Assembly (NCBI GenBank): GCA_038277395.1
Contig: CM076189.1
Coordinates: 239,322,653-239,386,652, forward strand
Direction: 5' to 3'
Source: Dryocosmus kuriphilus
Lineage: Eukaryota > Arthropoda > Insecta > Hymenoptera > Cynipidae
Length of the DNA: 64,000 nt
Position 1 is the stretch's first letter; the number at the start of each line of letters is the position of its first letter. Below the pieces are notes generated by a model, which made no database searches, had not been told where the DNA came from, and saw only the letters and a program-made list of their open reading frames with translations. The position numbers were made by a program, and so were the translations under genes. Of this stretch, positions 23,702 to 36,774 are shown one piece after another.

Positions 23702-25582
23702 GCAGTAGAGGTGAAAAATGTCAGGCGTTCAAATTTAAAAAGTTTTGAATTGAAACATGAATTTAATATAGAAATATTGAATCTAAAACACCTTAAAATG
23801 GAAAATTTGCAATTGAAAATATTTAAACCGAAAAACAGGGTCTTGTGGATAAATAACTTTAAAGAGTGAACAATTTTAGAACACAAATAATTTTCAACTA
23901 GAAGACTTTTAAAATATTATAGAATTTTAAATATTGGAAAAATTTAAGTGTGAATACTAATTATAAATACTTAAAACTGTTAGATTTTAAATATAAATAT
24001 TCGAAATTGATTTATAATTTGGAAACCTCAAATTTTGTCTGTTCGAAATTGAAGCATTCGAAATAGGTACAATAAAACTTTGAACCATTTTAAAAATTAA
24101 ACAAAATTAAACAATAACATGCATAGAAAATTAAACAGTTTTAAGTAGAAAATGTTTTTAAAAATGTTCAAAATTTTAAACTGAGATATAAATTTAAACA
24201 AGTCCAGCTTCAAAATGGAAGAAACTGAACGGAAGAAATTAATCATATTAAATCTATTAATATTTTAATACCATTTAAAAAAAAATTTTATTTCTCGTAT
24301 CAAATGGGTGTAAAAAATCTGATTTAACTTGCGTCATCATGCATTATATACAATTTTAATAATAAGTGTCATTTTAAATCTGAAAAAAACAAGTACTGGC
24401 GCGAAACTTAAATTCATAAACAAGTCCTAGCCAGACCTATAGGCACGTTTTATTGAAGACGAATGTGCTTGGGGTCGAACAATGACCTCGAAACATTGCT
24501 ACTGACAAGTGAATGCTTGCTTTCTCTTCGATGATGTCAGCATTCTGTATATGTACAATTGCACATGTACTATGGTACTCAATTATGTACTATATGGTAT
24601 TCGAAACTTTGTATATTTTATGCGACATTTATATTCAAAAACTAGTTCAAGTTCAAACTCAAGAGTCAAGATTAAAAATTTCTCTATCTGCAGATTTCTG
24701 GTTATGTTTTCCCCATCCACAAGGTCTTGGCGTCTTTCATCTTTATTATCCTAATCATGCGCTAGGAAGTCACGCGTTTCCTTTTTTTAAAAATTTATTT
24801 AGGTTTTGCAGCATGAATATATCTTGTAACACAAGGTCCAAAAAATAGCAAAAAACAGTTGCTTTATATTTATTTAAAATTGAATAAATCAACATCATAT
24901 GATAATTTGTCGAAAGACTTTAAAATAATTTTATTACACATTTATATAATATAGTTCACATGTACAAACATTGCGGTATAATACAATATAGATTTCTTTC
25001 TGTAAATTAATCTGCATATTTACAATAACGTAACATCTCTTTAAGAGAATCAATCAATCTCTCTTCAATTTTACGTAACATCTCTTCAAGTACAATTGAA
25101 AGAAGTCTATTTATTCTCACGTTTCATACATTACGTATGAAAAAAATATATGGGCAAAAACTGTTATGAATTTATAATATACAATGCACTTTCAGTATTG
25201 TCGATATTTTTAAAGTTCAGAATCTACTTTCTTATGGAATGTTTTTTCTTTCTTCAGTGGATCACTATGTTTTAAGAAGCATATCAAATGCACTCGCTTT
25301 TATACAAATTAAAAAAAAAGCTACTCACATTCAATGCCACACCTTTGAGCGATATTAATATTATAATTTTCGGTCAAAAATTGTTAAATTATTTTTAAAA
25401 CTTCAAAGATTTTCTTAGAAAAACCTACGAACAATTTTCAAAAGTAAGTTTCTAAGTACATTCTCATTCAGAATTCAGTTTCATGAAGGAGTTTTGTTCT
25501 TCTCATGAGGAAAGTTAAAATATAGATGGATCAGTTTAATTGACAGAATTCTGTCCTGGCCGAACACTCAATTGACACTCAT
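23702..25582. other. Intergenic AT-rich stretch containing the 3' flank of the cyclotransferase gene
   Basis: The part next to 25583 should hold the 3' UTR of the minus-strand gene. No strong AATAAA signal was picked out close to the stop codon. Nothing else can be supported. Confidence 0.4.
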
Positions 25583-27823
25583 TTAGATTTTGATATGTAA
25601 ATACGAAGCGATAAATAATCGAAGAATTTTGCTGATATTTTCGGTCGTTGTCAAGTCTATGCTTTCTCTATTGTCGTGTATTGTGTGCCAGGTATCTGGG
25701 AATGGAGAAGGTATCAAGTGCACTATTGGCACTTCTGTAAAAACAGGAAGATTAATAAATTGCGAATTATAAAATAAATCATGAAATTTGTTTCTTCAAA
25801 TTTTGGTTTATAATTGCTAATAACCCCTCAAAATAAAAAAATTATGAGATTATTATTTCCATACGGCATACACGAAGAAAATTTTAATAATTTTTTAATA
25901 GAATACGTACTTCTTTCTAAGAACGGAACGTGGTCATCCTCGATATACGATTGAATAGAATACTTCTGAAAATATCTTTGTTGGGGCTGTCCATAAGAAT
26001 ATTTATCAAATAATTCTAACTTTTCTAGGGTACTTTCAGCAGATGAAAGTAAGTCATACCACCTTTCTGTGTCCAGAAAATAACTATAAAACTTAGGGTC
26101 TGGAGCTCCTATCAAGTCCACTAAAATGAGCAAATCCTAAAAGAATGTTTCCATCAAATATTAATTTTTCTTTCTATTTTTGACTGAATAGTTCCATTCT
26201 CTATATGTAATTAAAAATAGATTACTTACCAGTCTATCAAGTTCGGAAATATTATTTCCTAATTCTTTCGTGAAAGTTTGTCGTTCCCATCTATTAGCCA
26301 AGTGTCTAGCTCCATAAATTGAGTCTCTTGGTCCCCAATTTAAAAATGCTTCCTCGCCATCAAAGAAAATAAACATTAAACTCACGTCTTGCTATTTAAA
26401 ATAAGAGGCAATTAGTTTACATAGAAACGAATTACTTCAACTAATGAGTGTAATTCAAATTTTAATGTAATTTAAAAACAGGGCATTATACTTACATTTT
26501 TTACAGATTTTAATTGCCTATTCATAACCGTGGCGATATTGATTAATTGAGCACAAGGTACCGCGCTGTCTGTGGCTCCGACGAAAATTTCACCTTCTAT
26601 GTATTTCGAATCGTAGTGGCAAGCCAATGTCAAGTATCTTCTTGCATTTGGATTCAGTTTTGCAATTATGTTCCTAAATCGCATTCTTCCTAAATTCGGA
26701 GTGTCATCGTTGAATGCATCCACTTCTACTCTCCATCCAAGTTCTTTCATCGAATTTTTTATATACTGTAAAATTAAGAATTATGAGGAATTGATTGCCG
26801 ATTTGGATTAATGTATAATTAAATTAATAGATTCAAAATTGAATGCTTTTACATTTTAAATGTTTTCGTTTCAGGCCTCACAGCTTTGTGTTTATTTTCA
26901 CTATTTTCTAAATAATCCAAAGTTTATATTATTCAAAATTGGTATTATAACAAAAACTAAAAGCATTCAACTTGAAATAAATTATATATTTACTTTTGAA
27001 TGCTTCGATATGTAATGGTTCAATTATCTAATTACATTTATTTTTTAATAATCAATAAACCTAGCAATTTATTTTTCTATAAAACTTACTTACATTTCTT
27101 ACTTTCTTGTGTCCAGGGGTTCCTACAATTCTCATAATACATATATTGTCTAAAACTTTATTCATATGTGTCATATTTGATAAATTTGCAAGCGCTGTTA
27201 TCTCTCCTTCATTTAATTCATGTGGCATATGGCGAAACTGTAAAAATATGAGTTGACAGACTTGTGATCAAATCAAAATTAAGGTAAGAAATTCGAGCAT
27301 GTAACAAGTAAACGTGACTCGATTTAGAAAGAATAATAAGATTCTAAACTTAAAAACAATGCAAACTTTTTCCTCTCAATTTAATATCCGTAAAGGAAAA
27401 AATATATTGCAAATTCTTATCAGTATTAATCGGATTCATACATAATAATAGAAAAATAAAAACAAATATTTGAATTCAAATACTTAACTTAGAGGATTTT
27501 AATTTCAAATATTAATAAGTTTTAATATATTTATATATACACACACACGTTTTTTATTTCCAAGCCAATGTATAATGAATCAGATTAATACTGATAAGAA
27601 TTTGCAATATATTTTTGCTAGTATAACAATATCTAATAATAAAAATTTTCCTTTTTTTAGGTCTGAAAGTGAAAATTAAAATTAGAAATGTTTCACATGA
27701 AGGATTAATGACACGTTACTATGAACCGGTACTCACTTTTAGATCCGTGAATGAAATTTGTTCCTGCGCAGATACCCATATTGTGGAAATTGAGAGGATT
27801 ATAAATACGAGTAACTTAAGCAT
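25583..27823 (-). CDS. QPCT: Glutaminyl-peptide cyclotransferase (secreted QC), six exons, complete
   Basis: Exons are 27737-27823, 27094-27237, 26496-26765, 26230-26391, 25911-26136 and 25583-25734. All introns have GT..AG ends and the frame is kept through 346 codons, with phase 0 at every junction except the last (split after one base). The enzyme is an M28-family zinc protein that converts N-terminal Gln to pyroglutamate on secreted peptides. Residues 1-19 form a signal peptide (MLKLLVFIILSISTIWVSA). GTPGH near residue 70 matches the family. The zinc ligands are D143 (VGATDSAVPCA), E181 (FFDGEEAF) and H313 (PFPDTWHT). The acid/base E180 and D228 (LVDLIGAPDP) are present, with spacing close to human QC (D159, E201/E202, D248, H330). 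The usual length is about 340-360. No lesion is seen, so it is probably functional in hormone and neuropeptide maturation. Confidence 0.93.
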
Positions 27824-27857
27824 GATCCAACTTTCAAGTAAGCTGCGACCGAACTGA
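27824..27857 (-). promoter_or_regulatory. QPCT: Candidate Inr + DPE core promoter of the cyclotransferase gene
   Basis: On the minus strand TCAGTT (27857-27852) matches the arthropod initiator with A+1 at 27855. GGATC at 27828-27824 falls exactly at +28 to +32 and fits the DPE consensus RGWYV. The ATG would then start at +33. The pyrimidine-rich TTTTTCCCGTTTCAG before it could instead be a splice acceptor for a 5' UTR exon, so both readings stay open. Confidence 0.4.
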
Positions 27858-28526
27858 AACGGGAAAAAGTAAGGATATTGTGTAAATTGAAATCCCTAGT
27901 CACTGCACTTCAGAGCTGTAAACTGGCGAAAGGTAAACAATTTAGAGGAAACATAACGCATGCTTGTCAAGAAATGTTTCCTGTTTCCAGCTGCAATTAT
28001 AATTACTTAAATATTTAAATAGATTAAAGTCTTCCGGTAACGTCCGGTTTTTAAAATAGTTTACCTTTGTTTGTTTAGAATGTTAGCCTTTATTCCCAAA
28101 TTTTAATTGAATGCTTTCAACTGCTTGATGCTTTTCGTGTCTTTTCGGCTGAACTGGGCTGAACTGGGCTGTATTTTACGATATTACCACTCCTGACGTG
28201 TAAACGTAAAGTTCCTGTGATGATCCTCAAACCCGCCCGTAGGGGCGCCCCGGTATAGCGCGGGAGAATTGGAATTTCTGATTAACAAATTCCGATTTCT
28301 GATTAATGTACGATTCGATTCCAACTTTAGACTTTAACTCTGTTCTTGGTTTTTTTTTTAGAGAAAGGTTCCTTCCAGCAAAGATTCTCACGATCGTAAA
28401 TTTCAGTTCTCTAAAAGACCGGAAATCTGGAAGAAGTCATGTTACAATTTGTGGGTGTAGCCACCCATAAACTTATGAGTGGGGTGACACCGGCAATACG
28501 GGCATAATAGCCGAAGCAGTCGACGG
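27858..28526. other. Upstream flank of the cyclotransferase gene
   Basis: No gene is recognised. A short direct duplication, GAACTGGGCT GAACTGGGCT, lies at about 28150-28169. The remainder is unremarkable. Confidence 0.4.
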
Positions 28527-29700
28527 TTTTTTTTTTTTTTTTTTTTTTTTTTGGAGAATTTGGAAATGGAATATGAGTTCGAAGGAAGACAAGATCTTCG
28601 GAACTGTGTAAGCAATAAAATAAGTCGTAGGGACAGTTTCGAAAGCGAGGCGATAGAGGCCGAGTTTGGAGTGGGAAAAATGTCGGAATTATGAGCGAAA
28701 GAGGGTATGGTAAATTTCCAAGGACTCTGGGGCCCTGGCGGGTGGGTGGCATGAGGCGAACCATGGGGACGAAACGTGAAGGACAGTACGTGGATGATTG
28801 AACAATATGATAGTTGATAGTGCATATGATATAGTTAGAAAGATGTATAAAAGGAGATATATTTAGATGATCAAAGAGGGATGTAAATGGGTAAATAATT
28901 AGACAACCATAGGTGCTCTAATAGATATATAGATAGATAGGTAGATAAATAAAGAAACAAATAGATATAATTACAAGATATTTCTTGATGTTCGACTAAT
29001 TGATGATGTTAGGGGCAGTACCTAGATAGGAAATATGCTAAGAACACAGAACATCAGGATCATTTTATCTAAATGTATTAGCAAGTAGAAATTGCCGAAC
29101 TGTCAATTAATATTATAATTAATAGAATTGTTGTTCATAATTTAAAATTAATAATAAATTAAAATGAATAGAAATCCATAGGAGTATAGATAGCTATTTC
29201 CGAGCATGATTTTGGGCACGATTTTGTATTTTACAGATAATTTTAGGAACATAATAAAAATTTAGGAGATAGAACCAGGGTAGAAGTATTAGTAAAGCAA
29301 GAATGTAATAATTTCTTGGGAAAAGTTGGACGAGGGAGAGAAAACTACGAGAAAGTCCAACCCCCGAGTGGAGGGGGCGAGCACCCTCAGTCGGTCCTGC
29401 GTGGCCGATCTTCATCAGTCCGTCTCGAGCCTTTTTTGGAAACTTAAACCGAGACTTACTTCTGTACCCGTTTTGAATAAAAGTTTACTTTAACTTGTTC
29501 TAAATTTTTGAGTTTTTCTTTACGGCGAATTTTAATTTAATCTAGTTGAATTGGCGTTAAATCCACAGCGCGGCGCGAGGTGAACTTTCGTTCTTTACAG
29601 TGGACTCTAGCCTTTTCATCGCCGACAGGAGAACGTCGTTGGGTTGATTTCCAATTTTCAAACTTCCCGCCCGCTGGGACTTGGGTCATCACATTCCCTG
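28527..29700 (-). other. Possible retroposed or LTR-like block ending in poly(T)
   Basis: A run of 26 T at 28527-28552 could be the poly(A) tail of a minus-strand retroposed sequence extending to the right. The segment 29190-29700 is richer in G+C and holds a TGTTAGG-type start near 29007, an AATAAA at about 29477 and ATCCACA at 29561-29567, which would suit a solo LTR read on the plus strand. These two readings conflict, there is no target-site duplication and no protein supports either. A GATA-rich microsatellite lies at about 28920-28965. Confidence 0.25.
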
Positions 29701-30594
29701 GAATCTAGCGCCATCAACGTCGAATGAGGACATTGTATTTGGAACGCTGTAAAGTAGGAAACTAATTTAGCCACAATTTCTAGAAGTGAATTGCAAAATG
29801 ATCGACCGTGGTAGAGCCCTGACACGGCGGTTAACGTTAATAAATATTAAATCCCCAAGTAATTCAATATTATGCAATTCAGTACTATACAAGGAATGCA
29901 ACCATTCTCAAAATGTTGGTAACAATGAAGTTATAAGAGAAATATTGCAAACTGACAGTTTCAAGCCGAAAAATAAGGCATTATTGAGATGAATATTTTT
30001 TTTAATAATACAGAAAAGTATAAAAAACATAAGATCGTTGAACTGCCTTTATCCGCAACAGACAATAAAATATACAGTATTAAAGAAACTTCTAGAATTC
30101 TCGTTGATTTCAATAGTGGGAACAATTATTTTAAAAAAATAAATGTCAGTATCCCCTAATGATTTTTTTCTGGTATGTGAACTAAAGTTCGCTAAACTTG
30201 AAAGAACATTATTTTATAGTTTATATCCCTATTTTAAGTTTTAAGACGCTAGCGTGTTGTCTAAATCAGTCATTGTTTTTGCGTTTTTCGGATTTTTACA
30301 TACGTGACAAAATTACGAAACAGGGAGTTTTAAAATTGATTAAATTTACTCAAATGGCTGAAAGGATTGAACCTTTTTTTTTTTTTACTAAATGTAGTAA
30401 TAGAAGTTCAAGCTAATCAACTTCCAAATTCTCGAAAAATTTCATTAAAAAGTTATTCCAAAATAAATGAGTGCAGTTTCGAAAAGTGCTAATTTAAAAT
30501 TGTTTGAACGCATTGAAATTTAAACTGATCCATTCTAGAAAGATTTTTTCATTCATAATTTTCGAAATTAAAAAAAAATCTAATATTTGCAATT
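29701..30594. other. Gene-free AT-rich stretch
   Basis: Nothing coding or clearly repeated was recognised. Confidence 0.4.
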
Positions 30595-30789
30595 ATTACA
30601 TTCTCATCACAGTGAGAAGGTATTAGTTTGAGGTGAAAATTGACGTAAAACAGGTTTTACGTTGGTAGGTGTCTGTATGTCTGTATGTCCGTCGTCGCCG
30701 TCGGCAGTGCCGTAACGGAAAATGTTCACGCCCTGGGCAAAAGAAGATCAGTGCGCCCTTTATATATACCCCCCCCCCCCCCCCCCCCC
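30595..30789. repeat. Fragment of dispersed repeat R-A, then poly(C) of 21
   Basis: TTACATTCTCATCACAGTGA and the GTCTGTATGTC/CGTCGTCGCCGTC part match the ends of repeat R-A seen at 35540 and 41625. An uninterrupted C run occupies 30769-30789. Confidence 0.55.
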
Positions 30790-30932
30790 ACTCTCTACGC
30801 AAAAAAAATCAGACTTAATTTTAATTTCATGGCCAAAATTATAAATACAATGAATTAAAGAAATATAATCATTTTATTTCAAATACATTTTTATAACATT
30901 TACAATAATTTGTAAGAATATATCAAATTTGT

Positions 30933-33900
30933 CTGCTTGGTGGGTCCCCATCACCACTACGCAGCGCGTCCTCAGGTTACGGATAGAGGAACGGCCCCTG
31001 AGGTTGAACAGCTTCCGAGGTTAACTGTGAATACAAGAATAAGCAGTCGCGGACAGCCGATAGGAACCAGTCGTGGATGTGGTGAACCCACATGGTAAAA
31101 AATAGGTACACGACGGCCATGGTTTGGGGGGATTCACCCTTTCGCGACCATACGCAATAGGTGGGTTCTACCAGGCCGAGGCTCAGAGTGTATCCACCTA
31201 GAAACACTACCCGAACCAAAACTAAAAATCTTATAAGGGGAAAATCCTGCTGCCCCATTGGACACCACAGCGATGACACTGCCCGCAAGGATGTGTGGAA
31301 TGATTCGCCTGTAGGGTCAACGTGGTATTGATGCCAGTGTGGCGCACTGCCTTGCAGGGGGACGTTAGGATACGAGGATGAAGCCGTAATGTGTCTGACG
31401 ACAAGTTGACACGGTCCTTGTCAAAGTCGGAAAGCTCCCATACTTAGACCTAGGGAGGTATGGGGGTTATCACTCCTGGGACGGCGGACTCACCTGCGAT
31501 CGGAACAGGATCCCTAACGTGCGGACTTTCTTAAAACTATCATGGCTAACTTCCAAAAAGGAACAACTACAATAAAATATCTTAAAACGGGAACTCTGAA
31601 CGCGCGTAGTCTAAATACTGGCGGATTTAGCGAATTCATTGAGATAGCAAAGAGATACGACATTGATATAATAGCACTTCAAGAAACCTGCTGGCCTGGC
31701 GAGTATGAATCAATCTCCAAGGAGAACTACACTTTTCACTATGGGGGAGCTAAAGGGCGCAAACTGGGGACCGGGTTTCTTATTAATAAACGAATTTCGC
31801 AAGCGGTTATCGATATGCAATTCATTAACGACCGGTTATCATATATTGTACTAAAGGGTAATTTCTGCAAACAGGTGCTAATTAACGTGCACTGCCCTAC
31901 CGAGGACAAAGACGAAGATACTAAAGATCTTTTTTACGAAACAATCGAACAAGTTTTTGACAAGCTCTCGAAGTTTGACGCAAAAATAGTATTGGGAGAC
32001 TTCAACGCGAAAATTGGAAAAGAACCGATGTATAGGCCTACAATAGGGTCAGAAAGCTTGCATGACGTCAGTAATGATAATGGGACTAGAGTAATAAACT
32101 TTGCTGCTTCAAAGAACCTCGTTGTTAAAAGCACATATTTCAAGCATAAAAATATACATAAGGCCACCTGGACATCACCAGATGGTATCACACAGAATCA
32201 GATTGATCACGTTTTAATTGACAGAAGACGTCATACAAACATTCTCGATGTAAGATCGTACAGGGGGGCGGATTTAAATTCAGACCACTTTCTCGTGATA
32301 GTGAAACTCAGATCTAGACTGGCGTTAAATAAGAAAACTAGCCCTCCTGCGCCAGCAGTACGTTTCGATATAGATAAGTTTAAAATGCCAACAGAAATAT
32401 TGAATTATCAAGTAAAGATTTCTAATAGTTTCAACGCTCTTCAAAAACGGGGAGACGATAGCGATAATTGTGAGGAGGATCCGGAAACCCTGTGGGGCAA
32501 TATGAAAGAGGCGATAAAGATAGCCGCGAAAAGTACTATAGGTTTAAAGAAAGTAAACAAAAGCAAACCGTGGTTCAACGAAGATTGCAAACTATGGTTT
32601 GAAAAGCGAACAAAGGCCAAAGAAATTAGTTTACAAAATAAGTGCGATCAAACACATAAGAAGTATCTCGAGATTAATAAAAGTACAAATAGGTTTTACA
32701 GATCCAAGAAAAGGGAGTGGGAGAAAAATAAACTACTAGCAATAGACACGCATAATAAGCAAAATAACCCGCGTGAGATGTACAGGGGAATCAATTTTAT
32801 AAGAAAAGGCTTTCAAAGTAGAACGGAAGTAATGAGGGATGAAAATGGCAATCTAGTAGCTAATTCAACAGAAAGACTAAATTTATCGAAAAACTATTTT
32901 GATAAGCTATTGAACGTACGCGAAGCCCCCGTTGAAGTTAATCTCGGTGAAATCCACACTGCTGATCTACTAATTGATGAGCCTACTGATAAAGAAATAG
33001 AAATGGCCATAAAGAGGTTGAAAAATAACAAAGCCGCGGACATTGACGACCTACCGTGTCAGAACTGATAAAAAATGGGGGCCCTCGCCTCACAAGCCAA
33101 ATTTGTAAATTAATACGCGCAATCTGGAAAACAGAACGCATACCGGAGGAATGGAATACCTCTATCATTATACCCATTTTTAAAAAAGGCGATAAAACGA
33201 ACTGTAACAATTATCGGGGAATTTCACTTGTGCCTTCGTGCTATAAGATCTTGACCAATGTAATCTTAAGTAGACTAACGCCTTTTGCTGAGGAAATCAT
33301 TGGGGATTACCAGTGTGGATTCCGCCGAAACCGTTCTACAAGCGATTAAATGTTTACAATTAGACAACTGTTAGAAAAGAAATGGGAATTTAATGAAGCA
33401 ATACATCAGCTTTTTATCGACTTCAAAAAAGCTTACGACTCTATTATACGCGCACGAATGTACTGGATTCTGGACTTCTTAGGTGAACCAAGAAAATTGG
33501 TTAGATTTATCGAAGTTTGCGTAAGCGGCAGTAGGGGTAGAATACGCGTAAACGGAAGTTTATCTGAAGAGTGTTTGATCCGCGACGGCCTGAAACAGGG
33601 CGATGCGCTTTCGTGCATCCTTTTCAACTTAGTTTTAGAATACGTGGTCAGAGAAGTACAAACGAATCCGTCCGGTGCTACCCTCAATGGGATAATACAA
33701 ATTCTGGGATATGCAGATGATCTCGACTTACTCGGGGATGATAGAGAAACGGTAGCTAAAAATGCGGAAATCTTGATCACAAAAGCCAAGGAAATAGGTT
33801 TAGAAGTTAGCGAATCGAAGAAAAAATATTTGATCGTCGACAGATCAGGACAAAGCAATAAAGAGGGGGATCTAATGGCCGGAAATTACCTCGAGACTAT

Positions 33901-34509
33901 TATTAATAGCGACAATAACATTAAAACGGAAATCAACAGGCGGCTGCATGCTGGCAATGGGTGCCACTATTCAACAAATACATTACTAAAATCGCGATCG
34001 TTATCTAGAAACATCAAAGTAAGAATTTACAAAACGACAATAATGCCGATCGTCATGTACGGGTGCGAAACGTGGGCGCTGACAAAAGGAGAGGAGAACA
34101 GGTTTAGAGTATTCGAAAATAAAGTGCTTCGAAAAATCTATGGTCCCAAAAGGGACGAAGAGACTGGTGAATGGAGAAAACTGCATAATGATGAGCTGCA
34201 TACACTCTACGGGTCAGTAAACATTAATAGAATAATGAAAGCGCGGAAATTAAGCTGGGCGGGACATGCTGCAAGAATGGGCAACGAAAGAACAGTGGCG
34301 CAAGTTTTGAGAGGGAAGCCGATTAGTAAGAGACCTCTAGGCAGACCAAGAAACAGATGGGAGAAAAACGTAAGGGATGATCTAAAAGAGCTAGGACATG
34401 ATTACTTAAACTGGTTGGAAGATGCACAGGATAGAGATGCGTGGCGGTTCTGGGTAACTGAGGCAATGAACTTCCGAGTTCGCAAAGCTACATAATAATA
34501 ATAATAATA
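30933..34509 (+). mobile_element. RTE-type LINE, nearly full length, with target-site duplication
   Basis: ATATCAAATTTGT occurs directly at 30920-30932 and again at 34510-34522, bounding the element. It has a G+C-richer 5' leader of about 600 bases, one endonuclease plus reverse transcriptase reading frame, and a 3' end of TAATAATAATAATAA, the simple-repeat tail typical of RTE-clade elements instead of poly(A). A ~280-base piece of this leader recurs at 37590-37885. Confidence 0.85.
31542..34495 (+). pseudogene. RTE-type endonuclease / reverse transcriptase, two lesions
   Basis: The first open stretch (31542-33068) holds an APE-type endonuclease with TLNARSLN, ALQETCW, VLGDFNAKIG, TWTSPDG..NQIDHVL and SDHFLVIV motifs, followed by a basic linker. 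A one-base loss near 33055-33062 shifts the frame. The next stretch starts with ELIKNGG and the reverse-transcriptase fingers (NYRGISLV, GFRRNRST). TAA at 33347-33349 stands where CAA (Gln) is expected. After it come LFIDFKKAYDS, GLKQGDALSCILFN and the catalytic GYADDLDLLG, then a C-terminal region with CETWALTKG and GRPRNRWE. Relatives are often mis-annotated as craniofacial development protein 2-like. With only two disabling changes the copy is young. These enzymes carry out target-primed reverse transcription. Confidence 0.88.
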
Positions 34510-34679
34510 ATATCAAATTTGTAAGTATGACTATGACTTATTTCTAAATTTACAGTAACGACTTCTGTCTCCTTGCGTTTACGCTTGCAAATTCTTCTAT
34601 CACATCATCATATTCCAGGAATTTTGCGATTTCGATTTCAATTGACAACTTAGCCAAACTTGTTGATCGTATTTATCCC

Positions 34680-35940
34680 ATGGTTGGTCTTAAATAGGTT
34701 TTGATTAGCTTAAGATCGCAATTTATCTGAAATTTACCGATATACTTAAAAAATTTCTGAAAAAATTTTTCGAAATAATTTTGAAAATTTGTTCGCCTGA
34801 CCCTCGTTACGGCATTGGTCGTCGGTATATCGGATAAGTTTGATTGGATTGTGCTTTGGCAAACTTTTTCAAGGCTCAAAAATAAAGTTTAAGTTCGTTA
34901 ACCAGCCTTTTTTGACCAACGGTTCTGGTTTCATCAATCGAAAGTGCTTTACAAAAATCAAACATTCAATGTTCCGCCGAAACTGCGAGATACGAAAAAA
35001 ATGTTAAGGAACAAAGTTGCTCATCTCGAAAAGATCTACAAATTTGTTTTTTGTCATGAAAAATGTTATTACATATAAAAAAATCCACTTTTCAGCAAAA
35101 CTGTGTGGGATACGAAAAACGTATGCTAAGAAGCAAAGTTGTTTATTTCAAAAAGATCTACGCCTTATAACATTTTTTGATAAGACGCATAGTTTTTGTT
35201 TTAATCGTAAACAATGTTTTTAATAAAAATAAAGAATTCAATTTTCCCACCAAAGTGTGCGAGATACGAAAAAATGTTGAGAAGCATAGTTGTTTATCTC
35301 AAAAAGGTCTACAAATTTGTTCTATACTATTTTTTGATGCAATACATAGTTTGTTAATAAAACGCATAGTATTTGTTTTAATCGTGAAAAACCTTATTAA
35401 AAACTTAATAAAAAAGTTACTAAAACTTATTAAGAAATCACGTTTCTCGCGCTTCGCACTCGATTAAAGTATATCCAAAACGTGACCTTTTTAATTTTTT
35501 ACATAGTTTACCTGAAATATGCAATTTTTTATTACATTGTCATCTCAATGAGAAGGTGTTAGTTTTATGTGAAAACTGACTTTCGCGTATTTCACGAAAT
35601 CTCGACGTTTCGTGACTCCCTGAATCCGAAAAAAAAAAACAAGTTTTTACGTTGGTGTCTGTCTGTCGTCGTCTATATATCGGATAACTTTCGAAAGAGT
35701 AATCGGATAGGCTTGCGCTTCGGCACACTTTTTCAAGGCCTGGGTTTATCCACCCAAAATGCTTTTAAGAAAATCAAACATTCAATTTTCCGCCTAAACT
35801 ATGCGATATACGAAAAAAACGTTAAGGAATAAAGTTCTTTATCTCAGTAAGATCTACCAATTTACTCTGAACATTTTTTTATACAACGCACAGGTTTTTG
35901 ATAAAACGTATAGTATTTGTTTTAATCCTGAAAAACGTTA
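34680..35940. repeat. Dispersed repeat R-A, inverted copy
   Basis: Tandem units with ATCTACAAATTTGTT and GCGAGATACGAAAAAA are inverted relative to 14240-14890. The TACATTGTCATCTCAATGAG and GTCTGTCGTCGTC modules follow at 35533-35680. The element at 35941 is inserted in this copy, which resumes at 41609. Open frames here overlap the repeats and look non-coding. Confidence 0.6.
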
Positions 35941-36774
35941 TTACACGGAGAGAACGTGCGGGGTAACTTTTACAATGCCAGCATGATAATGGGGGGACAA
36001 ATGCCAAATAAATGAAATCTTACGCAAATATATGCAAGATTTATCCATAAATTTAGTATAATTATTACCAATCAGTATGGTAACTGAGTTTTGCGTCAGG
36101 TAAAAATAGGCGTACAAATATTACCATGCTGGATGGTAACGGCGCGGCGGTTCAAGGTGATCGAATTTAGCGCCAAGGTCAGCTGCAAAGGATTAAGAAT
36201 TTGAAGTAAAATGTTTTTAATTCTGAAATTACACTTTCGAAAGTTATAAATTCAGAATCTACAGGTTTTGACGATTTCAGATATCTAAAATTTTTCTCAA
36301 AATGTTTAAGGCTGTTGGGCGAGGTGTCGAAAAATAGGCTAGAAATGTGATGTCGCTCAAATTTCTGTTGAATTCCATCTGTTTTCGTATATACGACTTA
36401 TGTATTTTAAAGAGACACTTTGCAAAAAGATTTCCTCAACCCGGAAGGGGTTCACGGTTGTATGAGGTGCGCTTAGTATACAGTTTTCCGAAAAAAGTAA
36501 AAATATCTGTGATAAGATACAATAATGGAAAAGTGTTGGAATGAGGGTAAGTAGAGAAAGAGTTCCAATGGTTAGAAGGAGAAAGCAATACTATAGTAGT
36601 ACTTACAACCTATAAATGATTATGTTAGAGACTGGAGAGACACTGCATTCGCGGCAAGACAGCACTGTTTTCTTTTTATCGAATTTCCCATTTTGCACAA
36701 TGTAACCATATTCCATGTGAAAAACATTAAAAGTACAAAAATAACACAGCCCCACAAAAAAAAAAATTTTCTGT

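Noticed and set aside
28438..28825. Minus-strand frames with a poly-lysine run
   Set aside because: The lysines come from the poly(T) tract at 28527-28552. The frame is open by chance.
29337..29440. CTGATGA on the minus strand suggesting a hammerhead ribozyme
   Set aside because: No GAAA core segment follows at the required place after a stem II, so the catalytic core is incomplete.
29007..29567. Possible solo LTR (TGTTAGG..CCACA)
   Set aside because: There is no target-site duplication, no primer-binding site complementary to a tRNA 3' end, and no retroviral-type protein nearby.
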